This document shows, in pieces, positions 26,236-34,238 of a stretch of DNA of 64,000 nucleotides (its first letter is position 1; every line of letters begins with the position of its first letter). This DNA is from Cytophagales bacterium. Lineage in GTDB: Bacteria > Bacteroidota > Bacteroidia > Cytophagales > VRUD01. The notes beneath the pieces are model-generated. The model searched no databases, was not told the DNA's origin, and saw only the letters and a list, made by a program, of their open reading frames with translations. A program made the position numbers and the translations under genes. The stretch is taken from NCBI GenBank assembly GCA_019456305.1, contig VRUD01000007.1, positions 1 through 64,000 on the forward strand, written 5' to 3'.

Positions 26236-26360
26236 GTTTGGTTATTAGTTTGTTAGTTTTTAGTTACCCCGCACATAAATTTTTTGATATATTATTTTTA
26301 TTTTTTCACTTTATTATAAATTTATGTGCGGGGTAACTAACCAACCACCCAACTAATAAC
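26236..26360. repeat. hairpin repeat, second copy of the ACCCCGCACATAAATTT element
   Basis: Arms at about 26266-26281 and 26319-26334 match those at 1866-1935. They are flanked by inverted TTAGTT/AACTAA runs, giving a compound hairpin after the DivIVA-domain gene. Confidence 0.9.
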
Positions 26361-26440
26361 TAAATTAATTTTGGCTTTAGTTTAATATAGCGTGTTAAAC
26401 TGTATATTAGCTCTGTAAATGTACACGAAATTGATAAAAT

Positions 26441-26637
26441 CGGCAGTCTCCAGTCGGCAATCTACAGTCCCCAGTCAGCAAAAAACAATTGCCGACTGCC
26501 GATTGTGGACTGCCGACTGCCGACTGTGGACTGCCGACTGTGGACTGCCGACTGTGGACTGCCGACTGCCGACTGCCGACTGCCGACTGCCGACTGTGGA
26601 CTGTCGACTGCCGATTGCCGACTGTGGACTGCAGACT
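26441..26637. repeat. long CGGCAGT/GACTGCC block
   Basis: About 200 bases made of GCCGACT, GTGGACT and GCCGATT units in variable order, with inverted units (CGGCAGTC) at the left edge. The block is open in several frames on both strands by periodicity alone. It lies 80 bases upstream of folB. Confidence 0.97.
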
Positions 26638-26716
26638 TAAAGGTATTCAATGTGATTTTGAAAAATTATACATTTTGCAACGTTAGTTTAAACTAAAGCC
26701 TTAATTTTTTATATCT

Positions 26717-27076
26717 ATGGGCCAAGTAATATTAAAAGGGATGGAATTTTTTGCCTATCATGGTTATTCTTATGAAGAGCAAAAGGTAGGGAATAAATAC
26801 AGCGTGGATATTAAGATCACTACAGATACTACCAAAGCCGCAGAAACCGATGAACTTCAGTATACAGTTAATTATGAAAAATTATATAAGGTCATATCGG
26901 ATCAAATGAAAATTTCTTCTCACTTGTTGGAACATCTGGCAAACAGGATAATTAAGGAGGCATTTGAAAAATTTCCGTTTGTTGATGATATAGAGGTTTG
27001 TATTTCTAAATTCAACCCTTCAGTTTCTGGTCTATGCAAAGCCGCAAAAGTTATAATTTCCCGGTCAAAAAAATAG
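26717..27076 (+). CDS. folB: dihydroneopterin aldolase
   Basis: FolB splits dihydroneopterin in folate synthesis and assembles as an octamer. The 119-residue protein has the standard signatures: GMEFFAYHGYSYEEQKVGNKYSVDI (about 8-32) with the active-site Glu22-equivalent in HGYSYEEQ, NYEKLYKVI, and a conserved Lys in ISKFNPSVSG (about 99-108). It is 3 bases upstream of the ChaN-like gene, so both form an operon. Confidence 0.95.
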   Translation: MGQVILKGMEFFAYHGYSYEEQKVGNKYSVDIKITTDTTKAAETDELQYTVNYEKLYKVISDQMKISSHLLEHLANRIIKEAFEKFPFVDDIEVCISKFNPSVSGLCKAAKVIISRSKK

Positions 27077-27079
27077 AGG

Positions 27080-27964
27080 ATGAAAAAAAAACTACTATTA
27101 ATTCTGTTCCTTTTCATTCTGCATTCTTCATTCAGCCTTATTAATTCAAATAAGCCTGCTTATATAATTTTCAATAAAAATGGAAAACCTGCTTCTTATG
27201 ATAAGATGCTGAGGCAAGCCGCTGAGTCAGATATCATATTGTTCGGAGAGCTGCACAACAACCCGGTTTCTCACTGGCTTGAATTGGAATTAACAAAAGA
27301 CTTATTTAAACTAAAAGGCGCTAAGCTTTTGGCGGGGGCGGAAATGTTTGAAGCAGATGACCAGATCATTATCAATGAATATTTATCAGGAACGATAAAA
27401 GCTAAACATTTGGAGAAAGAAGCTAAAATATGGAATAATTATAAAACAGACTATAAGCCCTTGGTTGAGTTTGCACTTCAAAAAAAAATCCCATTCATTG
27501 CTACAAATATTCCGCAGAGATATGCCAATTTGGTTTTTAGAAAAGGATTGTCTGCATTAGAAGGCCTTAATGAAGAAGCAAAGAAATATATTGCCCGGTT
27601 ACCGGTAACCGTTGATCTTGAATTACCCGGTTATAAGAAAATAATCGAAGGTAAACTAATGGGACATGGTGATGAAATCAACCTTGAAAATATGGCAAAG
27701 GCACAGGCAAGCAAAGATGCTACAATGGCGCATTTTATTTTGAAAAATTGGGCGGAAGGAAAAATATTTGTTCATTATAACGGTACGTATCATTCTAATA
27801 ATTTTGAAGGAATATACTGGTATTTAAAAAAGGGTTACTCCGAAATTAAAATTTTAACGATTAGCACGGTAGAACAGAGTAAAATTGAACCATTAGCTGA
27901 AGAAAATACCGGGATCGCAGATTACATTATTGTAATTCCTGAATCAATGACAAAGACTTATTAG
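27080..27964 (+). CDS. ChaN-family (haem-binding uptake, DUF399) protein
   Basis: A 294-residue exported protein with an N-terminal signal (KKLLLILFLFILHSSFS). It has DIILFGELHNNPVSHWLELELTKDL (about 50-74), the defining motif of the ChaN/Tiki/EreA-like fold, with Glu and His as metal or haem ligands, and later AHFILKNWAEGKIFVHYNGTYHS (about 217-240). ChaN proteins bind haem in pairs in some Gram-negatives and aid iron uptake; others may be proteases. It is co-transcribed with folB; the link to folate synthesis is not obvious. Confidence 0.85.
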   Translation: MKKKLLLILFLFILHSSFSLINSNKPAYIIFNKNGKPASYDKMLRQAAESDIILFGELHNNPVSHWLELELTKDLFKLKGAKLLAGAEMFEADDQIIINEYLSGTIKAKHLEKEAKIWNNYKTDYKPLVEFALQKKIPFIATNIPQRYANLVFRKGLSALEGLNEEAKKYIARLPVTVDLELPGYKKIIEGKLMGHGDEINLENMAKAQASKDATMAHFILKNWAEGKIFVHYNGTYHSNNFEGIYWYLKKGYSEIKILTISTVEQSKIEPLAEENTGIADYIIVIPESMTKTY

Positions 27965-27973
27965 CGCATAGCA

Positions 27974-28035
27974 TCCCGAGTACTCGGGAGTGGCTTGAAG
28001 GTAAGCAAGTCCCCTTTAGGGGATTTAGGGGTAAA
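27974..28035. repeat. CCCGAGTACTCGGG palindrome and CCCCTTTAGGGG repeat
   Basis: TCCCGAGTACTCGGGA at 27974-27989 is followed by CCCCTTTAGGGGATTTAGGGG (split by me as CCCCTTTAGGGG plus ATTTAGGGG) at 28010-28030, a short relative of the CCCCC-rich family in comEC. Confidence 0.8.
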
Positions 28036-28348
28036 TTGCTATGCACCCTGCGCTTTGTGTTTTTATGTATAAAAAAAAGTAAATTTTTTTTTATTTAATA
28101 AATAAAGCTAACTTTGAGCGCACATAACAACTAGACCAAGGAGGTTTTCATATCCTGTCGGTTTATAAAAATGAAAGGAGGTAATAAAAAGCAAAATATT
28201 TTTTAGACTACGTAGACTATTCCATAGCAGCTATGGGATATTCGCAGGTACATTGAACCTTGATGGTTTTTTGGGCCTAATACAAAATTAAATTAACTCA
28301 TTATTTTTAAAACTATTTTATTTAAATTTAAATTAAAAAACAATAATT
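28036..28348 (+). promoter_or_regulatory. long structured leader with a tiny ORF
   Basis: TAACTTTG (28109-28116) matches the -7 consensus, so transcription should start near 28123 and give a 5' leader of about 225 bases for the gene at 28349. The leader holds AAGGAGG-like segments, an 11-codon ORF MKGGNKKQNIF at 28171-28206 preceded by AT-rich sequence, and a hairpin TCCATAG/CTATGGGA at about 28220-28237. No known riboswitch is recognised. Confidence 0.4.
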
Positions 28349-29035
28349 ATGAAACATTTACTTAAGAAATTTTGTGCCGGCAGTTTATTAATAACACTGC
28401 TATTATTAAGTCAGGGACTTAAAGCACAAGACACGTTGTGGTACAATTGTACGGGAATGGCCCCGCATAACGGTCAATTGTTTGAATTCAGATTGCTAGA
28501 TGTCAATTGGATGGAAATAGGGAGGGCAATGGATACCGTTGCTGGTGGTACTGTTATGGTCTGGGTTGAGGCTCCTTCAGGTTTAGTAGCGTTAGATACT
28601 TTTTATTTAGAGTATTACGCTGATCATGATACTTCCGGGGGGTATACTTTCCCTGGTGATCATGCATGGCGTGACACCCTAGTAGCAGCGGGTGGTGATA
28701 CCACGATATGGTGGGTACATAACCCCGCCACTATTATGGACATCATGTGGCCCGTTACCGGTATTAATGAATTGCACCCAAATATTACAAAAGTGCAAAT
28801 TTTTCCTAATCCTGCTAGAGGAGCGTTTAATTTGAATCTTGTCCTTACCGATCATGAAAAGGTAATGATCAAGATATTCAGCGTAGAAGGTAAGCTTGTA
28901 TTTGCCAGGCATTTAGGCAGCATTACAGGACATAATTCTATTGAATTAAATCTGTCAGATCAAAGTGCAGGCTTATACCACTTGCAGATAATAACAGACA
29001 AAGGAACCGTGAGTAAGGAAGTAGTGATTAAATAA
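28349..29035 (+). CDS. secreted protein with T9SS type A sorting domain
   Basis: The 228-residue protein has a signal peptide ending at LKAQ (about residue 26), a middle domain of about 100 residues rich in Trp, Asp and Gly that I do not recognise, and a C-terminal sorting domain: QIFPNPARGAFNLNLVL, then KIFSVEGKLVFARHLG, SAGLYHLQIITDKGTVSKEVVIK. T9SS would export it and anchor it on the cell surface. It is monocistronic, with a long leader and a good terminator. Confidence 0.88.
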   Translation: MKHLLKKFCAGSLLITLLLLSQGLKAQDTLWYNCTGMAPHNGQLFEFRLLDVNWMEIGRAMDTVAGGTVMVWVEAPSGLVALDTFYLEYYADHDTSGGYTFPGDHAWRDTLVAAGGDTTIWWVHNPATIMDIMWPVTGINELHPNITKVQIFPNPARGAFNLNLVLTDHEKVMIKIFSVEGKLVFARHLGSITGHNSIELNLSDQSAGLYHLQIITDKGTVSKEVVIK

Positions 29036-29074
29036 TCGACCCTTACTTCATATAACTTGCTGAAGTTTTTATCA

Positions 29075-29113
29075 ACCCCACGAGATATTAAGTATATTTT
29101 GTGGGGTTTTTTT
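29075..29113 (+). terminator. rho-independent terminator after the T9SS gene
   Basis: ACCCCAC (29075-29081) and GTGGGGT (29101-29107) pair around an AT loop of 19 bases, followed by a run of seven T. Confidence 0.8.
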
Positions 29114-29161
29114 GTTAAATAAATTATTTATTTAGAATTTAGTGTCCACTAAATTAATGTG

Positions 29162-29185
29162 GTGTTAGGGGTTTCCACCCGACAC
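29162..29185. repeat. GTGTTAGGGG/CACCCGACAC palindrome
   Basis: An imperfect third member of the GTGTCAGGTG family (others at 4819-4842 and 38003-38026), 10 bases before the next gene start. Confidence 0.8.
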
Positions 29186-29194
29186 TAATAAATA

Positions 29195-29716
29195 ATGGAA
29201 CTATTCATTGACATTCTCAAGATTTTATTACCTGCTCTAATAGTATTGTATGCTGTTTATCTTATCGTGAAATCATTTTTAGATAAGGAATTAGAAAAAA
29301 AGATGGTGGATCTTAAGACGAAAAATACCGAGTTAGTGCTGCCCATCAGGCTGCAGGCTTATGAGAGAATGTGTTTATTCCTGGAGCGGATCACTCCGCA
29401 TAACCTCGTAGTACGGTTGAATAAAGATGGATATTCTGCCAGAGAATTCCATAAAAAGATACTTGAAGAGATCAACCATGAATATAATCACAATCTTTCA
29501 CAGCAAGTATATATGAGTGATCAATCATGGTTATTAGTTAAAAATGCAAAAGAACAAATAATATCTATAATCAATCAATCTGCTGATCAATTACAACAAG
29601 GCGCTAAAGGTATGGATCTTGCTAAAATGATCTTTGATAATCTTATAAAAAAGAATGAAGATCCTACCAGCAAAGCGCTGACATTTTTGAAAGATGAGAT
29701 CAGGCAGATCTTTTGA
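29195..29716 (+). CDS. conserved single-TM hypothetical protein
   Basis: A 173-residue protein with one N-terminal membrane helix (ILKILLPALIVLYAVYLIV, about 7-25), then a charged linker and a soluble helical domain: LPIRLQAYERMCLFLERITPHNLVVRL and MSDQSWLLVKNAKEQIISIIN. This is a conserved Bacteroidota family of unknown function. The soluble part probably faces the cytoplasm. No operon partner: a repeat region of 160 bases separates it from the next gene. Confidence 0.75.
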   Translation: MELFIDILKILLPALIVLYAVYLIVKSFLDKELEKKMVDLKTKNTELVLPIRLQAYERMCLFLERITPHNLVVRLNKDGYSAREFHKKILEEINHEYNHNLSQQVYMSDQSWLLVKNAKEQIISIINQSADQLQQGAKGMDLAKMIFDNLIKKNEDPTSKALTFLKDEIRQIF

Positions 29717-29718
29717 AA

Positions 29719-29873
29719 AATGGTTAAAAACAGTTAATAGCGGTTAATAATGGTTAATATCGGTTACTTTTTCATATGCTTAATCTTGAAAAAAAGGAGC
29801 ATATTGCAAAAAAGCAGTGTTTTAAGCAACCGTTGTTAACTGTTGTTAACTGCTATTAACTGCTATTAACTTT
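29719..29873. repeat. GGTTAATA / TATTAACC inverted repeat block
   Basis: Tandem units GGTTAAAAA, AGTTAATAGC and GGTTAATAATGG on the left are inverted on the right as GTTGTTAACTG and GCTATTAACTG. The block fills the space between two genes. Confidence 0.9.
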
Positions 29874-29879
29874 TATTTA

Positions 29880-31388
29880 ATGAAAAACATAATCAAATCA
29901 CTAAAAACATTAACTCCTGCTGATTTGGATTTTCGGTCATTAGGGGATTGGGTTTATCAGTTTGATTTTAAAAAGATTGATTATAAGCACTTAATACCTT
30001 CGATACAAGACCCTAAAAATTATGCAAGAAATATATTAACCCTGAAGCCCATAGAATGCGTTATTTTACACTGGCCCCCTCAATGTGAGAGCGCCATTCA
30101 TTACCATGAAGGCTTTTGGGGATATGTAGCAGTGCTTGAAGGGATTGCAGAAAATGTGGAGTATAGGTTGGAAAGCCCCCCTAAATCCCGAGTAGAGACG
30201 CCCAAATTGGGCGTCTCTACTCGGGATTTAGGGGGGCTGCTAATTAAGAGCACTACTTTGCGATCTTTTGAGGGAGGTATATTTCCGGAACCTGATAATG
30301 TAATACACAAAATTATTAATCCTCATTCTGCAGCTTTGGTAACAGCACATTTTTACTACCCTCCTTTGGAAGATTTTGCAGGAATGAAGATCTACGATAT
30401 AGAAAACTGCAAGCTGGGAATTCTCAATGAAAAAGCCCAGACCGCCTCCTGGAATGAGCCTGAAGAGCATTTTCAGAAGATAGTTTCCAACGCTTTCCAG
30501 TATATTCCATATTACGAAAATAATAAAAAGCTTACCCATAAGATATACCCAATAGTACCCAAACCTCATAAAAGCGATATCCGGAAAATGGTAAGCGGTT
30601 ATTATGAGGAGCAGGCAAGAGAATATGACAATTTCGATACCCGCCATGAATCACGAAACGCTTACGTACAAAAAATAAATGAATTGGTTGCCAAAGACCT
30701 TGTTCAGCAAAATTCGGGTTGGCCGCCATCGGATGGCTCTGCTGGTACGCGGGTTGTGCCATCCGATGGATCTGTGGGTAAAATAAATAATATGCTCATA
30801 CTTGCCTGCGGAACCGGCAGGAGGGCAATAGAGATAAAGGAGCAGACTAAGCTGGACTATGAGATCACCTGTGTTGAGATGAGTAAGGAAATGTGTAAAA
30901 TAGCTCAGCAGAGAGGTTTGAATGTGATCAATGCTGCGTGGTTAGATGCAGACCTCAGAAATGGATTACTTTTTGATGCAGTTACTTTCCTTTATGCCTT
31001 TGGGCATATTCCCAGCGAGGAAGAAAGGAAGAAAGTGTTGATGAAAGTAAATAAACATTTAAACATAGGAGGCCACTTTTATTTCGATGCTTTTAATATC
31101 AAAGATAAGAACGAATGGGGGGCCAGCGCTGTTAAAAATTATGAAAAGTTTAATCTTTCTAATTTTGATTATCAGAAAGGAGATGTTTTTTATAAAAAAG
31201 TGGATGGAGAACAGTTCGCTTTCCTGCATTATTTTACAGAAGATGAAATAATTAGCTTGTTGGGAAAGACTGGCTTTGAACTAGACCAAATGCTCAATAT
31301 TGGATATGTAAATAAGTCCGGAGAAGTATTAAATGCTAAAGATGAAGGAGCGTTTTTTATTAAAGCTAAAAAAGTGAAACATCAATAG
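29880..31388 (+). CDS. cysteine-dioxygenase-like cupin fused to a SAM methyltransferase
   Basis: This 502-residue protein has two domains. Residues about 1-195 resemble type I cysteine dioxygenase: a cupin with CVILHWPPQCESAIHYHEGFWGYVAVLEG (about 60-88; H-x-H...E-G-x-x) and a later VIHKIINPHSAALVTAHFYYPPL. Residues about 235-500 are a class I methyltransferase: YYEEQAREYDNFD, the SAM site MLILACGTGRRAIEIK (about 305-320), FDAVTFLYAFGHIPSEEER. Two repeat-derived segments are read through: SPPKSRVETPKLGV...RDLGG inside the cupin and WPPSDGSAGTRVVPSDGSVG just before the SAM site. Iron dioxygenase activity on a thiol with methylation of the product is a guess. It overlaps the convergent protease gene by 23 bases. 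Confidence 0.82.
   Translation: MKNIIKSLKTLTPADLDFRSLGDWVYQFDFKKIDYKHLIPSIQDPKNYARNILTLKPIECVILHWPPQCESAIHYHEGFWGYVAVLEGIAENVEYRLESPPKSRVETPKLGVSTRDLGGLLIKSTTLRSFEGGIFPEPDNVIHKIINPHSAALVTAHFYYPPLEDFAGMKIYDIENCKLGILNEKAQTASWNEPEEHFQKIVSNAFQYIPYYENNKKLTHKIYPIVPKPHKSDIRKMVSGYYEEQAREYDNFDTRHESRNAYVQKINELVAKDLVQQNSGWPPSDGSAGTRVVPSDGSVGKINNMLILACGTGRRAIEIKEQTKLDYEITCVEMSKEMCKIAQQRGLNVINAAWLDADLRNGLLFDAVTFLYAFGHIPSEEERKKVLMKVNKHLNIGGHFYFDAFNIKDKNEWGASAVKNYEKFNLSNFDYQKGDVFYKKVDGEQFAFLHYFTEDEIISLLGKTGFELDQMLNIGYVNKSGEVLNAKDEGAFFIKAKKVKHQ
30174..30238. repeat. 65-base perfect palindrome inside a coding region
   Basis: Two exact 32-base arms around one central A: AGCCCCCCTAAATCCCGAG outside, TAGAGACGCCCAA inside. 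The core is the GACGCCCAAATTGGGCGTC family and the outside the CCCCCCTAAATCCC family. The host frame stays open through it. Confidence 0.95.
30726..30769. repeat. CCATCGGATGG repeat inside a coding region
   Basis: CCATCGGATGG and CCATCCGATGG bound a 22-base centre with CTGGTACGCGGG. Relatives occur at 34434-34476, 38220-38267 and 43307-43346. It codes for PPSDGSAGTRVVPSDGS. Confidence 0.85.
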
Positions 31389-33459
31389 AGGAATTTTTTT
31401 TAAAAATAGCGCCCTTCATATTGTTTAAAAAAGTAGAATTGGTTGCTTCAGGTGTGAATTGAAACAGCTTTTTTGTAGGTAAATTCATAGTGCCCCACAT
31501 TAGGTATTGGCATTTTCCATTTGTTATTTCTTTCTTTATATGACAGAGCACCATCTGTGTAGCTTTCTCAACCAGCATGTATTGTTGCTTTGTGAAAATA
31601 GTCTGAAATTGCCCTTTATATACTTCTTTTACCACCCCCTTTTCAACAAGAGCAATTAGGTATCCATTGGAATTGTATATATCGAAATTGATATCAATAA
31701 ATTCTTCGTTCCAATCTTTAAAAGATAGAAATGGCTGGCCGCTATATACGAACATCTGTTCATAGTAGTAACTACCTCCCAGCTTAATGGTACATTCTGA
31801 TAATCCTGATTCGGAACTCCCCTGCTCTAAGCGGGGAGACTCTGATGAGTCGGGCCTCAATTTTCGAGTTTCGAATTTCGAGTTTCGAATTTCGAGTTTC
31901 GAATGGCGGGATTTAGATTGGGACTCTGATGAGTAGCCCTCCGATAGTTGTTTATAATACCTAAAGTTTGTAGAATCTCCCAATGCTTCATAAGCTGCAC
32001 TTAAATAACCATAAGCATATCCATTATCAGGATTCATGATGAGCAGTTTTTTATAGCTTTCAATTGATTTATCATAATTGCCTTTAGCAAACCAGGCAAG
32101 CCCCAAAATCCTGTAACAATACTGATCATTTGGATACAATGTTGCAAGTTTATTGCCGTAATAAATGGCGTTGTCTAATTGCCTTTCACGTTCATCAGTG
32201 ATTACCAAATTTCGGTAGATTATGCCGGGTACTGCATTTTCTCTTGGAACAGCCCGCATTATATCCATTACTATATCCTCTTCTTTATCGCTTCTGCTAT
32301 ATTGCCAATATATTGAAGACAAAGATAAAAGAGCATCGGGGTTCAGCGTGTCAAGAGCAAAGCCCTTTTTAGCATATTTTAGGGCTAACTCGTAATTTCC
32401 ATTATTGGCATAGCTCACGGCTAATTTAATGTAAACGCTCACATCTTCTGTATTACTGTTGACAATGTACTTTTCATAAAATTTTATTGCTTTATCATCG
32501 TTTAATCGGTTATAATAAATGTCTGCTAAATATTTATATATTTCTGTAACTGCCATAATACTATCTACAATCCTGGAAATTTGCTGATTATTTTCCATTG
32601 CAGCTGTAAGGTAATGCAGCATAAGTTCAGAATTTCCTGTTTGATAATATGCATATCCTAAATATATAAATGCCTCAATATTCTGAGGTTCAAAAATTGT
32701 TACCTTTTTAAAATAATTGATAGAAACCTTATATTGACCTCTATTAAATTCGTAAATCCCCATTTGAAGATAATAATTTGCCTTTATGGATTTATCCTCA
32801 TGGTCTTGATTAATTAATTCATCAAAAGCATTGACTGGAATGGCAAAATTCAGATTTTGGGCATTGGTAGCCGATACGGAAACATAGGTACTGATACCTA
32901 TCAATTCTCCTTTTACATTCACGATTGCTCCACCACTTGAACCAGGAGATAGCGGACATGAAACCTGTATGTAGGACATAGAGTTGTCATCACTTTTTCG
33001 AATCCCGCTGACAATACCTTCTGTTATAGTGTTTTCATAACCTTTAGGACTTCCTACAGAAAACACCTTTTCTCCTACCTGTACTTTATCACTGTTTGCC
33101 ATGGTAACAGCGCCAAATGTCTTTTCGGATATCTTTAGCAGCATCATATCTTTTTGGATATCAAACCCAAGTATCACAACATCCCTGATAATTGAATCCT
33201 CGTGTTTGACAATGATATGTTGACCACCTTGAATTAAATGAAAATTGGTAATTACAAGCCCCTTTTTATCTATCACTACCCCGCTGCCTTGCCCTATGTT
33301 ATTACACAAGGCGTCATGCGAATAAAGTGTAAGCACTGAACCTGTTACTTTTTTGTAGATCTTTTCTGCATCTACCTTTTGTGCCTTAGCTGTCTCGCAT
33401 ATATAGCAAAGGTGCCCGGCAACCGATGACCATAAAATTATCTTTAATACCTTTTTCAT
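31366..33459 (-). CDS. HtrA-like serine protease with TPR repeats
   Basis: After a signal segment (KVLKIILWSSVAGHLCYICETAKA) comes a trypsin-like S1C domain. With numbering from the upstream ATG at 33474 the triad is H79 (ITNFHLIQ), D109 (QKDMMLLKI) and S180 (SPGSSGGAI). There is no PDZ domain. About eight TPR units follow (for example NIEAFIYLGYAYYQTGNSELMLHYL), then a repeat-derived stretch (KSRHSKLEIRNSKFETRKLR and on to SGLSE), then a C-terminal domain shared with the 33645-34238 protein. The start at 33459 (MKKVLK) is preferred because the upstream codons lie in a MITE. It is likely a periplasmic quality-control or regulatory protease. Confidence 0.85.
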   Translation of the reverse strand: MKKVLKIILWSSVAGHLCYICETAKAQKVDAEKIYKKVTGSVLTLYSHDALCNNIGQGSGVVIDKKGLVITNFHLIQGGQHIIVKHEDSIIRDVVILGFDIQKDMMLLKISEKTFGAVTMANSDKVQVGEKVFSVGSPKGYENTITEGIVSGIRKSDDNSMSYIQVSCPLSPGSSGGAIVNVKGELIGISTYVSVSATNAQNLNFAIPVNAFDELINQDHEDKSIKANYYLQMGIYEFNRGQYKVSINYFKKVTIFEPQNIEAFIYLGYAYYQTGNSELMLHYLTAAMENNQQISRIVDSIMAVTEIYKYLADIYYNRLNDDKAIKFYEKYIVNSNTEDVSVYIKLAVSYANNGNYELALKYAKKGFALDTLNPDALLSLSSIYWQYSRSDKEEDIVMDIMRAVPRENAVPGIIYRNLVITDERERQLDNAIYYGNKLATLYPNDQYCYRILGLAWFAKGNYDKSIESYKKLLIMNPDNGYAYGYLSAAYEALGDSTNFRYYKQLSEGYSSESQSKSRHSKLEIRNSKFETRKLRPDSSESPRLEQGSSESGLSECTIKLGGSYYYEQMFVYSGQPFLSFKDWNEEFIDINFDIYNSNGYLIALVEKGVVKEVYKGQFQTIFTKQQYMLVEKATQMVLCHIKKEITNGKCQYLMWGTMNLPTKKLFQFTPEATNSTFLNNMKGAIFKKNSSIDVSLF
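31800..31935. repeat. in-frame TTTCGAA repeat block in the protease gene
   Basis: Tandem TTTCGAGTTTCGAA units (31862-31904) are flanked by GACTCTGATGAGT on both sides (31839-31851 and 31922-31934) and by CCCCTGCTCTAAGCGGGG. It encodes the low-complexity link between TPR and C-terminal domains. Confidence 0.85.
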
Positions 33460-33468
33460 TATTCTAAT

Positions 33469-33586
33469 GGGCATCTCTAAAAACTACACCATACATTCCC
33501 CTCTACCTGCCCGCCACGGCCAAGGCAGGCGGGTCAAGAGGGGCAAGGGGTGTGTTTTAAAAAATATGTAGTTTTTAGAGATGCCC
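33469..33586. mobile_element. MITE-like element with GGGCATCTCTAAAAACTAC termini
   Basis: Nineteen-base ends are perfect inverted repeats (GGGCATCTCTAAAAACTAC against GTAGTTTTTAGAGATGCCC), flanked on both sides by the direct repeat TAAT (33465-33468, 33587-33590), which looks like a target-site duplication. The 118-base element has no ORF; its centre contains the CTGCCCGCC...GGCAGGCGGG hairpin. It sits 10 bases before the protease ATG. Confidence 0.88.
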
Positions 33587-33599
33587 TAATAATAATTTA

Positions 33600-33607
33600 T
33601 ATCTTTG
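33600..33607 (+). promoter_or_regulatory. -7 box for the 33645 gene
   Basis: TATCTTTG fits TAnnTTTG, 37 bases before the ATG. It lies 14 bases outside the MITE. Confidence 0.5.
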
Positions 33608-33644
33608 CAAGATAAGTTAATTTCATTAAAACTGTAATAAAATT

Positions 33645-34238
33645 ATGGGAGCAAATTTAAAAATTATTTTGTTAATTTTTAGCATGATCGTTGCAATTTT
33701 AATTTTTTTAAATAATTCATTTGGTGGAAATACTATAATTGAGCAGCAGAGACAGGATACATGTGCTATTAAATTGGGTGGTGGTATCTTTATTATTGAC
33801 TGTGAAAAGCCATTACTTTATCGAAATTATCCAATTTTCACTGTACCCAAATCAAATAATAACCCTTATAGAGAGCCGCGTAATTTGATTGGGATCAGCT
33901 TCGATGTATATAATGCCAATGGGAAAATTATTGCAAGAGTAACTGAAGGCAGGCTTACCTATGGAGACAAAAATCGTTTCGTAATAGAATCAACCTCTGA
34001 TGAATTTCTTCTTCAAGAAAAAAACACCAACTGGTTGATTTGCAGGATCCTAACACCCGGTCCGCCTCACAAGTTAGCGTATGATTGCGAATTATGGATG
34101 TGGATGAATCTATATATGCCAAATGGATTTTTATTTAAAGCTACACCTGAACAAATGAATGTTTCAATCAGATTCGTAGATTTAAGGAAAGGTGGAATGT
34201 TCTTACTACGAAATAATTCTGCGATTGAAGTTTATTAA
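33645..34238 (+). CDS. exported protein sharing the protease C-terminal domain
   Basis: A 197-residue protein with an N-terminal hydrophobic helix (KIILLIFSMIVAILIFL, about 6-22), then a domain that aligns with the last 150 residues of the HtrA-TPR protease encoded divergently next door: CAIKLGGGIFII against CTIKLGGSYYYE, FDVYNANGKIIARVTEG against FDIYNSNGYLIALVEKG, and GGMFLLRNNSAIEV against GAIFKKNSSIDVSL. The domain is not one I can name. Its shared use suggests a substrate-, ligand- or partner-binding module; this protein could regulate or feed the protease. Confidence 0.75.
   Translation: MGANLKIILLIFSMIVAILIFLNNSFGGNTIIEQQRQDTCAIKLGGGIFIIDCEKPLLYRNYPIFTVPKSNNNPYREPRNLIGISFDVYNANGKIIARVTEGRLTYGDKNRFVIESTSDEFLLQEKNTNWLICRILTPGPPHKLAYDCELWMWMNLYMPNGFLFKATPEQMNVSIRFVDLRKGGMFLLRNNSAIEVY

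Noticed and set aside
26419-26696. Several open frames of 60-70 codons within the CGGCAGT block, on both strands
   Set aside because: They consist only of repeated short peptides such as TADCRLPTVDCRL, caused by the repeat period having few stops.
30101-30310. Minus-strand ORF over the 65-base palindrome
   Set aside because: It is open only because the palindrome encodes the same peptide on both strands; the flanks are not protein-like.
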